Position numbers and translations under genes: made by a program. Source: Nectonema munidae (Eukaryota; Nematomorpha; Nectonematoida; Nectonematidae). From it: a DNA stretch of 64,000 bases. The stretch lies in the NCBI GenBank assembly GCA_030549495.1, contig JAUIRK010000292.1:62001-126000 (forward strand). The letters are read 5' to 3'. Positions within the stretch are counted from its first letter, which is position 1, and the number at the start of each line of letters is the position of its first letter. Below, piece after piece: positions 23,797-34,900 of this stretch. The notes under the pieces are model-generated. The model was not told where the DNA came from. It worked only from the letters and a program-made list of their open reading frames with translations, and ran no database searches.

Positions 23797-23862
<66 letters not shown>
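23490..23862. repeat. Low-complexity A/T homopolymer tract
   Basis: Nearly pure T runs, then A runs, ending in an uninterrupted A tract of more than 50 bases before GCTTTTCAAC at 23861. It holds no gene. Such a tract is also a likely place for sequencing or assembly error. Confidence 0.85.
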
Positions 23863-23863
<1 letters not shown>

Positions 23864-24450
23864 TTTCAACATAATAATATATTTTAAACAGTTAAAGTCT
23901 TACTTTATGCTGGTGATATTTGTATTTTTGGCTCTGTCTTTAAACTAAAGATGATACTTTATCAAACTTTGATATATTGAAATTTGGGCAGGGTTTTCTA
24001 TCAACAAAATATCGATCAATATGAGTAAATGTAAAGCCATGATTGTTTCTTTTAAGCCTTATGTCGATTCTTAAGTTTTATTAAGCTGTTTTGGAAATAG
24101 GAAATTCTCATAATTTTTTGGATTGACTATAGAAGATAAACTCAGTTCTCATCCCTCAGAAATCCGTTATCATTTAAGTTGTATCAAGTAATAGGTTTAC
24201 TTCGATATAGTAAGCATATTTTCCCTACCAAGATAAGGATACTTCTGTACAAATCTTTCTTCGTTGAGTATTTATGTTTCATTATAGTAAATTGGCATAC
24301 AAAAAATAAATTAAAAATCATTATTTTATAGAAGAAGGCCTTAAGAACTGTTTAATTTTCGGCTTATACATCTCATTTGTTTAAAATTAATGACTTTGAT
24401 GATATTTACAATCACATTCTATATGTTTTTTCATCATAAGTATCCTTCTG
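23863..24450 (+). pseudogene. LINE reverse transcriptase relic
   Basis: Plus-strand frames give VLLYAGDICIFGS near 23900 (the catalytic YADD box with its first D changed to G), ILLYKSFFVEYLCFIIVNW near 24240 and KKALRTV..FSAYTSHLFK near 24340. This order and spacing match non-LTR reverse transcriptases (palm box, thumb, then QKKALR). Several stops and frame changes intervene. The 5' part, endonuclease and 3' tail are not visible. Confidence 0.65.
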
Positions 24451-25771
24451 GCCTTTGGATCTTTATAATTTTTATTAGTTTTCTTATTTGCATATTTTTC
24501 TTCGTCATCTTCTTCTATTTTCGATAACTTTTTCTATAATTGTATGTAGGTAGTTAAAGTTGTCAAAGCACTTTCCAAATTTAATTGATATGCTTGCAAA
24601 TTGCTTGATAGGGTTGAAGAGAAGAATGCTAGGAGTATCCTAAAATGATAAATATATATAGAGAAGGATTGTGTAGGCTAAGGGAATAATTGTATGTGAT
24701 AAAATAATAAAAATATTGGTACAGAAATTTAATTATGAAAAATAGAATTTATCTGCCCTTGTTTAACATTGAAAATGTGACCTAAAGATATTTCATAGAA
24801 AAATTAGTTTCATAAAAAAACAATCTCTAGTTTTTTCTATTGATGGTAATATTTTTGAAAAATTAAATGAAATATTTTTCCTTACTTTTCGACAACTAAA
24901 AAATAATGTACTTCCTAAAGATCTGTTACAAATTCTTTGGATTTGTGGGAGTGTATTTGTTGGGATCCAGATTTCCAGCCGTGAATATGCTTACCATCTG
25001 TCCAGCTATGGAAGCGGATTCTTCCTTTAGATTCTTAACCGAAAACTTAAAAAAAATAATAAAATGTAGGTAATATATTTTGTGTATGTAATCTTAAAAA
25101 AGTATACTTTTTTTTTTTAAATTTCAGTGAGGTTAGAATGTCCAAAAATATCGAGAATCAGAACAAAAAATAAGCATCGATGAATAAATACATACACCTC
25201 TAATGTGAATAGGGGAAGAATAAAATGGGCTATATTAAATTAAACACATTTATGAATTATTAGAATTAATGTTTAGTTATAATACTGAATATATATGTTT
25301 TTTATTTGCATAGATAAATATAATTATTTGTTTTAGTTTTATTAAATCTCGATGTTATCAAAAAGTTTAGCAGGGAGAGTTTTGAGCAATAACAGAAAAG
25401 AAAATGTAGGTTAATATATAATATAAATATAATTAGATAAAATATAAAATAAATAATTTAATAAAATAAAATATAATTTTTTTGAAGAAAATCTAAGCTT
25501 AAGAAATAAAGTACAAAATTATAAAAATCAATATGATCTTTATTATTTTAATACCTAGAAGTTACAACTAAAAACTGTATTTTTGAGTCATAATATAGTT
25601 TTTTCATAATGAATTTATGTTTTTATTAAAAATGTATTTCAATTTTATAATCGAACTTAAAATTTTTAATTTTACTTATTTTAAACATTTTTTCTACTTG
25701 ATTTACTAATTTAAAAAATGTAATGTCCTTAAATACTACCTACGCTTATATCTAGAAATTGTATATTTAGA
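24451..25771. other. Region upstream of Nup62, no clear feature
   Basis: AT-rich DNA that must contain the Nup62 promoter and 5' untranslated exon. The first coding exon is preceded by TATATTTAG, a possible acceptor, so transcription may begin well upstream. I see no distinct promoter motif. Confidence 0.35.
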
Positions 25772-28700
25772 ATGTTTGGATCTGGTCAAACTACTAGTTC
25801 ATTTTCTTTTTCAAATTTTCAATCCAAAACTTCTGCTTCACCTTTCTCATTTGGAGGGTTTTCAACGAATACATCGAATGTAACTTGTGCACCTACATTT
25901 GGTATATTTTTTAAACTTTCTATTTTCCTACAGAAAATCATATTGTGGTTACTTTTATTTGAATATTTTTATTAAGCATACTAGTTCTCGTACATAGTAA
26001 ACCTAATTGAAATCTAAAGATATTTTTTGACTTGAGAAGCTTGAATAATATTTTTATTCGTGCTGGTACCAAATATTTTGATCGTATCCCATACTAGAAT
26101 AGAACAGGAAACCTTTTATAAAAAAAGTTAAGAAAATTCACCTATATTTATTTACACTTATAAGTCATTTTTATATTATATCTTATATTTTATTACTATA
26201 CTTTACTTATTTAAAATTTAAAAGTTTTCCATAATGTAAAATTAAAACTATATTTCATTTTTTTCACTTTAAACTTTAACCAAATTTTATTCTATTTTCA
26301 CTTGTGAATGAAGTTACAACTTTATTTAAATTGACCTTCTCTATGGATATTAGTGGCTAAACTTAAGAGTTTTTGTGAACCTTGTTTTAAGTCTTTAACC
26401 CTAGAACATAGGCGCACATCCTCAAAATTTTTTTTATAATTTTTAAAATTTATTATAAAGGAATTTTTGTACAATGAACATACCACCATTATTAGCCGAC
26501 ACCAGGGCCGTATCAAGGGGAGGGGGGCAATTGCCCTGGGGCGCCATTTTATTGCCACTGACGTCAACGCAGCAGAGCTTGAGATTGAAATTGAGGACGT
26601 TCAAATGTTTTTGAAACCTCGGAAAGAAAAACTGGCAAACGCTATGGAGTTACTTGGTTTCCTGTCCGAATCTACAAGTGGCTCTGAGGATCATGCTGAC
26701 AATTGGAACTTCTATTGCATCCTGTGAAAGGTCATTCAGCAAGCTAAAACTTATTAAGTCCTACCTAAGGAGTACTATGGGGAAAGCCCGCCTCCAAAGC
26801 CTGGCTCTTATGAGCATTGAGAAAGAAGTTCTCGATTGTGTTGATTTTGACGAAGTCATCGATAATTTTGCTGCTGCTAAAACACGAAAAATGAACATCT
26901 AATGGAGACTGTCTTCGTTTCAGTCACTATATATCTGAATTATCTGGCTTAATAAAAATGTGACCATTTTTTTCTAAATAACTTTTTAAGCCAGAATGTT
27001 GTGGGGATGAGTGAGAAAAGAAAGAGCAAGGGGTAGGGGTTCCTTTCAGGACCTTTGCCCTGGGAGGTCATGATGCATCACTACCTTCTCGTGGGGAAGC
27101 GGAACCTAAGTGTCTTTTGTGTTCTGAAGTCTTAACATTCACTTTTCTAAAGCTCGTCAAGTGAAGCTTGGACTTGAAGTGAAGCACTTGAGGTCAGTAA
27201 ACTAAGTATTGAGTAAGTCAAGCTGAACGATTTTACAAATTCAGGTTAGATAACATTGGAATGTTTTTGCAAAAATTAAATATGTTTGAAAAGTTTGAAA
27301 AAAATATCTGTTCTCAAAAAGTCCCACAAAATAGGAGAACAGTTAATATTACCTTGCTGAAAAGATATCATATTGAAAGTGCTAATAAGTTCTGAACCTG
27401 TAAAGTCTCAATTTTGACCTTTTTCCCAATATTTTAGTGCTTATTTTCTTCACTGTTGAAAAACTTCGCTTTTTCTTGGCAAATATAATCATGTTCTTGA
27501 TTTGAAACACTGTCGGTGTCGGAATGTGATAGCGGAATAAGCGGGGATAAAAACATTGAAAAAATCTTTTACAGTCAATAATGTTTTGGTTAGGTGGGTT
27601 GTCAAATAATCGAGTATCGGGTAAACGAGGTCTCACTGTAATAATAAAACACTACAAATTAACTTTAAATAACCCTAAAATTGTTATAAAAAAAAAGTTA
27701 ATCTCAATAAAATTTATAGGGGGCGCACAAATAATAATAAGAAAAGCTAGCTAAAATTTTCAATCAATTAAAAAGTTTGGCAAAATTAAGTGAAAGTTTA
27801 TTATTTATACATTTTTTTCTTAAAAATTTCAAGAGTTTTTTGCCACACGTTTTATTTCTTCTCATACTCTGCGAAGCGAAGCCAGTTGCACTTGTAAACT
27901 ATAGCAAAAAATTGTCTACGACCAAAATATGGCCTAAGATCGTTTTGAATTAAAATTTTGAAGCATTTTTCAAATTTTATTTCCTTTATTTTGGGTAACT
28001 TTTTTCTCATGCCTCTGCTCTATTCTCCTCTGCCATCATACTGTGAGAATAAAGATGTTTTTGTTAACTTTTAAAAATATAAGGTAAAGGTACCGTTGGT
28101 GTGTTTTCATTGACAAGGCACTGATGTACCGCTTATGTCAAACTATGAACAAATTGGTATCGATGAGGAATCGAACACAGGCTTTCGTGCTGAGTCCATC
28201 ATCTCAACCAACCTGCCATGCCTACAAATATAGTGGGAATTAATCGAATTCAAACCAAATTTTTGATTTCTTTTACTTCCATTTTTGCTTTTCTTTCTCA
28301 TAACTGCTACAAAAACAAAACCTTTAACAGAATGCGACTATAACTTCCTTTCTTCGGGTTAAAATGTTGGTTGAAGAAAAAATGTCCAGCCTAACGCGTT
28401 TTATTATTATTCTATGAATATTGCATTTACAAATATAAAATACCTTCTTCCTTGCAAGTCACATTCGAGCGAGCCAAATTTTTAGTGTAGCGCGGCGAGT
28501 GTGTAATCTCATTTTTATACCCCTATCTTAATATATAGATATATCTGAAGACTTTTGTGTTAACTTTTACTGCTAAATCTGGGAAGATTTTCTTTATATT
28601 TTCTTGCGACATTTTCACCAGTAACGCTAATAACTATATAGTATATAACATATTGGCTCTGAATTGACTATATTTTTTCGAACAGGATCTATTTTCAACT

Positions 28701-28913
28701 CGAAACCTCAACAATCTTTTTCATTTGGATCAAGTCAACCGTCAACAACAACTTCATTTTCTTTTAATTTTCAATCTAACACTTCTACAGCTCCATCCCT
28801 AACAATTTCTTCTACTTCATCATCCTTATTTTCCGCGTTTTCGTCTACAACAGCATCACCATTCTCATTTTCTTCAATCAATACTTCATCTAATATTGTG
28901 TCTTCTGCGACAA
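25772..28913 (+). CDS. NUP62: Nup62 exons 1-2, FG/FSF repeat region
   Basis: Exon 1 (25772-25901) starts MFGSGQTTSSFSFSNF and ends in G before GTATAT. Exon 2 (28686-28913) starts GA after AACAG, completing TFGSIF, and continues SFSFGSS, SFSFNF, LFSAF, PFSFSS. Only four true FG pairs are seen; most repeats are FSF or FxF. The intron is 2.8 kb and contains a hAT relic, a pogo-like end and a SINE. Confidence 0.85.
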
Positions 28914-31900
28914 GTAATCTTTATAATTTTTTACATGCTTTAAAAAATAACATTCTTCTCAATAAATTTATATTTTTACTGCCGTTCATATCAGCATTTC
29001 TTTAACAATTAACTTTCACGTATAATTTTTTCAATAATTTTCTCTTTACAAACACTTTTGAAGCTTTATAGTAGGTATTTCATATATAAATAGAGTAAGG
29101 GAAATGCGCCTGAAATTTCAGAGAAATTGAGTACCGTGAAAAATGCTCATAAAATCACTGAGAAATTTGAAAAACTGAGGAACGCTGCCATTTATGGACA
29201 TGGTAAATCCAGCATTGAGTTGTACTGTTTTCTTTTCTATATCAAATTTATTTTTAATTTTTTTGTTAGAAGTTTTTCCCAGTACACTTTGTTGTTATTC
29301 ATCACAAGACATAGACACACTCGTATGCTATTGCTTTTCAACCCGAAATTATACATTGCTTCCTAGCACACAACTTTCTCGAGCTGTGACTAATTTTTGG
29401 AACTCAACTTCCCAAGTCCATGATTTGAAACTGAAAAGCTCTAACTCCGTTAAATTATTTCGGGCAGAACTCGTTCCTTCTTAACCGGTTATCGACCACA
29501 GTCGACATATGTCGACTTTACAAAAACGTGAATCGTCTGCGTTTATTAATGCTTTTTAATACAAAACTGCTTTATACTAGATTTCGTCTGGTTAATTGCT
29601 CGTGAAAATATTATATAATCTCAAGGACGAAAAGTACTTATTGAATGACACGTCATAACCGCTTTGAAATCAACTTTTTTAGCCAATAAAATTTGTATAG
29701 GAAGACTAAAAATATAAATTTCAAGGATCAGAAAAAGATGAGCTTCAACCGATGAAGCTATTTACAATGATATAATGGCGAAGGAAATACCAAATTTTGA
29801 TAAAGGATAAAATATTTAAAAGTGTAATATTGAATCACTTTTCTACGATTTATTTACTTTTAAAGAAAAGAAAGTAGTCAGTTTTTGCATATCGTGAGTA
29901 AGATTTATATTTATAAAAGGTTTGTGCATGTTATTTTTCGTATCTTACAAACACATCTCATTTAAAACTATACTTATTTATTTAGGGCCAAGCGTACTGC
30001 TATTTTTGTCCTAGTTTTCTTCCTATGAAGAATTCAAACGTTTTTTTACAGTTAGGGTAATTCTCGTATCCTTGCATTGCTAGAACCAATCAATTCACGG
30101 TTAACCAAGGGTTTGTTTACGTTTTCGAACACCCGTATTAAAACGTTAAATGAAATACGATTACCATTCCCGGTTATTAACTTGTTGTAATTTGTGAAAA
30201 GATTTTTGAAATTGAATTTTGAAACCCTGATAGAGCATTTTTCTCTGCAGGATTCTTTATACTCAAAATTTCTACTGGACCTCAAAACATTAGGAGGTAT
30301 ATCAAATCCTACATCTAGCAAAATATGAACAGAAAGTTGAACATTGTCTCCCTAGTCATTTGTACATGGAATAGAAACCATCGTAGTATACAGGTTGGAG
30401 ATGAATCATCGTAGTATACAGATTGGAGATGAATCATCGTAGTATACAGGTTGGAGATGAATGATCGTAGTATACAGGTTGGAGATATATATATCAAGGT
30501 GTTGATTACTATGCAACACTTAAAAAAGTACAAGACATCTGTGGCCGTTTTTATATGCATAATTATATGGGGAATCTATTTCTGGCCTTCTTTTTGTTAA
30601 ATTAGGCAGGGTTTTTACAGAATTGTCACTGTATACCCTTGTTGTTATTAAATTTGATATTAATTTATTTAACTTCATTGTATTACTTCTATTTAGTTTG
30701 TTTCAGATCTGATTTATTTTTAACATGAGTGCAAGACAGTGCAAAAATGATCAAAACAGATTTTGTTACATATGTGGAGAATTGACTTTTGCTAAAGAAA
30801 GGCGTAGTATCACACATCATGTCAAGAAAATGTATTAGGCGTACTTTGATTCTCACTTAGGAGACCAGGATAAATCATGGGCTCCTCATGTGTGCTGCCT
30901 TACATGTGTGAAGACACTGAGTGCCTGGTATGTAGGAAAAAATGTTCAAATGAAGTTTGGTGTGCCGATGATTTGGCGTGAGCAGAAAGATCACTGCAAT
31001 GATTGCTATTTCTGTCAGCATGATTTTACAGCCTGTACTACAGCAAAGAAAAATAAACACATCGTTTACCCAAATTTGCGATCAGCAATACGTCCAGTAA
31101 AACATTGCCTGTTCCCAAACCTCCAAATCAAGAAATGCAAATATCCAGTAGTACCGATGAACATGTGGTGAATATATAGAGCCCAGTGATCCGAAAAGCG
31201 AGAATAAACCAGTACTATTTTCTCAAGAGGCTCTAAATGACTTGAGCAGAAATCTGTATTTAACCAAAGACAAAAGTGAGTTTCTCGCATCAAGGCTTCA
31301 AGAACGTAATCTTGAGAAAGGAGTGAAAGTTACACTTTACAGAAAACGATCACAAGATCTACTTGCGTTATTCACAATGGAGGGTGGTTTATGTTTTTGT
31401 AATAACATCACTTGAGCAACTGCAAATTCCATACGATGTAACGAACTGGCGACTTTTCATATATGCATCCAAGAACAGCATCAAAGCTGTCCTGCTACAC
31501 AATGGTAACACTCTGCCTTCTGTTCCCATGACTTATAGCACAACCATGAAAGAATTATATGAGAATCTGAAAACAATTTTAACAAGCATACAGTATGATG
31601 ACCATAACTGGCATGTTTGTGCGGATTTTAAGGTTATAGCCATGCTTACTGGCTTACAGCTTGGATATACTAAATTTTGCTGCTTTCTGTGCTTATGGAA
31701 TTCCAGATTAAGTGAGGAACATTATGTAGTCACGGATTGGCCAATCCGAGATAAATTAGAGCAAGGAAAGCACAACATTATAAACAAACCCCTTATAAAA
31801 AGTGATAGAATTGTTTTACCACCTCTGCATATTAAACTTGGCTTGTTTAAACAATTTGTGAAAGCTTTGGACAAGGAATCCTCTGCATTTGCATACCTTG

Positions 31901-34900
31901 CAGAAAAGAAGCTAAAATTAAAGAAGGTGTCTTCATAGGTCCTCAAATTCGAAAAATCGTGCTTGATGAAACTTTCGTCACACATCTCATGATAAAAGAG
32001 AAGCTTGCGTTGTGTCATTCAGAGAAGTTTGCAATAACTTTTTGGGCAAACATCGTTCAAAAGACTGTTAAAGTTGTGAATAATTTGCTAAGTCATTCAG
32101 GGCAAGGAAAAATTGACCTAAAAAACTTTTTAAAATTGACCTTATTTTTTAAAAAGTTGACTTTTTACTCAAAAAAGTTGACCTTTAAAAAATTTTGAAA
32201 GTAACATACGTTTACAAGAATGATTGTAAAGCTGTAAAAAATTTATTGAAATTTCACTGATTCATAGTCATTATTATTTTTTGAATTATAATAAAATATC
32301 ATATACTTGAAAATATTTTCGTCTTTAAAATTTCGGTCTTTTTCCAGTAGTTTTTTTAATTTAGAAAACGAACGTTCAACTTCTGAAGTAGTTGCTTGAC
32401 AGTCCTGTAGCTTCAAATATGTGCTTGGTGAAATTTCACAATTTTTCATTTCTATTATTTCTTGTATTTGATTTTGATTGATACGTCTTTCAAAATATTC
32501 CTTAATTTTGCATTCATCTTCACAAAAATTAATTTTGTTAAAAGAATTGTAACCATCTTTTATCGAAAATCTAGAGTTTTGAGATTTTTCTACAAAATCA
32601 ATCAAATCATTGTAGTTTTGCTTTATTGAGAGTAAATTTTTAGCCAGATCATGATTATTTAAACTTTCTTTAGCCCTCCCTTTTTAACAAAATGCTGTCT
32701 TCACTATCGATCTTTTGAATAATTCGTCGAATGTTTGGAAGATACTCACAGTAATAAAGAGCACTTTTTAGCCAGCTTGCCCACCTTGTTACAATAGGAG
32801 TGGGTCGATATCCAATATCTTTAAAAAGAGAACGCCTCCTTTTGTTTTTCATTGTTAAAGCTTTAACCGAAGAAATTAAATCATCAACATTTTTGTAAAA
32901 AGCTTTCACTTTTAGAGCACAGTTATGGAGAAGATGAGAGAAGCATGTCACGTGAAAGAGATTGGGAAATAAAATCTTCAATGTTTTTCCAGCAGCTACA
33001 TTATATGTAGCAGCATCTGTTAAAAGCAAACAAAAGTCGTTGCGTTCAATATCAAACTCTTTAATCACATCATCTACCAATATAGTTAGTTTTTCTGAGT
33101 TTAAGTGAGACTCATGAACTACAATTTTGATAAGATGTGTGACAGTTGAATGATTAAGTTTTCCAAGCAGAACATTTACAAAGATTTTACCTGATACTGT
33201 TTCATCAATCATTAAAAAAATTTGTTGGTTTTTAATTAAATCTTTGATTTCTCGTAATTTATTTGTCGCCAAGTCGTCTATTGCGTTTCTACAAGTTCTT
33301 TCAGATGGTAAAACTTTGCCAATACTTTGAAATAAAGACTTAATACTTGGATGGTTCAATTTATAAAGAGGAATGTTTGCTTCTAAAAATGCCGTTATCA
33401 AAATATTAGTAAAGTTTTTATCAGTGATCTTTACAAAGGATTCAAGACTTTTACTTCCAGAAGCATTATCAAAAATTCTCTTATGCTTTTGCGTTGATCT
33501 GTGCTTGTCCACAAAAAAAGTTTTTTCGTATTTCACTTCAGTCATGCATAATATACAATACAAAGTACTTTTATCTGTAGAATAAGTGAATTCCTTCGGA
33601 TATTTGAAAACGAAAGATATTTTTTGAAAGTTATTTTTAGCAGTTTTTGGCATGTTTGATTTTATTTTTCAAAAATAACAACAGTTGAAGAAAATTGGAC
33701 AACAAAAATAAAGTTTCTTATGAAAGATTTAAGGAAGTAATTGTTGAAAAATGAAAGATGAAGAAGCGCACTTATATTCAAAAATTAGTGTTGTTTAACA
33801 AGCATATGTTTGTCGATCATCCTCAAAGGTATGCGCAAATTACAAGCACATAAAATATAGGCCTACATGTAATGAACATCTAGTCATGATGATTATATTA
33901 CAGTATGCAAGCTATAGTAAATATAACAAGTTGAAAACAGGAAATAAGCACTGCTGTTTACAGATATCATTTAAATTTAATGCCAGTAAGATGCGAATGC
34001 ACTCTATATAATAAAAGAACACACCATCTAACAAGAGTAAGGAGTACCTGTGCAAATATGTGTCTACTGTAAAAATATGTCTCATTCATAAACAATTTAA
34101 AAACAGAAATAAGAAAAGCGTTGATAAAAATAACTCTCAATTGATTGAAAGTATTACTCAGTTTCTCTTTTTTAATAAATAAAAAGTTATATACGTTTTT
34201 ATTATAAGTAAAAATAATTCAAGTTGTGAAAAAAATAAAAATTTACTTTATTGACATTATAATAAAAAGTTGACTTTTGTTGACCTATAAATTACTCAAC
34301 AAAAGATCATTAAAGTTCGAAATAAAAGAAAAAATTGTTTATGAACAATAACTAAAGCTTACGAAAAAATTGACTTTATTGACTTTTACTTGCCCTGGTC
34401 ATTACCATCACATGAGATGTAATATGTCTCTAAAAGTTCATGTGCTCCACTCTCATCTGGATTTTTTTGCTGAAAATCTTGGAGAAGTGAGTGATGAACA
34501 TGGCGAGAGGTTTCATCAAGATATATCAGTGATGGTGCGACGATTCAAAGAAAAATGGAACCCTGGTATGTTGGAAGACTACTGCTGGAGTATAAAAACG
34601 GAAAATCACACTTTACACAAAAGGGTTGATGACAAAGGTTGTTTGAACTGGCATGTGTATATTTTTAATTTATAACCAATAAATGTTTTGTTATATCAAC
34701 TAAATTTTTGTTGTTTTTTGTAATTTTCAGTATTTACAATGTTGTGTAATGCAATATTATATAGTATTTTATGAAAAATATTGTGCATGGCACTGGAAAA
34801 CAGTGCCTAATCTGGATAAACAAAGGTCATATTCAGAATTAGGAAAAATTTTTAACCCAGAAACAAGTCTTACTTAACTTGTACCTTTTTTAACCTTAAA

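Larger units (their letters stand above)
30725..34677 (+). mobile_element. Unclassified repeat-borne gene, broken and split by a hAT
   Basis: Plus-strand frames from 30725 to 32097 and 34398 to 34677 belong to one protein family. The N-terminal part has paired Cys motifs (FCYICGELT, LGDQDKSWAPHVCCLTC, DCYFC). The middle part (31363-31938) has DVTNWRLFIYASKNSIKAVL, LQLGYTKFCCFLCLWNSR and LPPLHIKLGLFKQFVKAL. The C-terminal part has MSLKVHVLHSHLDFFAENLG, SDEHGERFHQD and MLEDYCWSIK. I recall such proteins as multi-copy uncharacterised genes in arthropods and Hydra; no function is established to my knowledge. The copy is broken in several places and not functional. No ends were found. A 2.3-kb hAT sits inside it at 32098-34397. 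Confidence 0.7.

Noticed and set aside
29127-29213. Possible extra Nup62 exon (STVKNAHKITEKFEKLRN)
   Set aside because: It has plausible borders and a helix-like sequence, but it does not resemble Nup62 and would break the in-phase joint between 28913 and 35546.
31722-32018. Minus-strand open frame of 98 codons
   Set aside because: Complement of the well-patterned plus-strand frame of the unclassified repeat gene.
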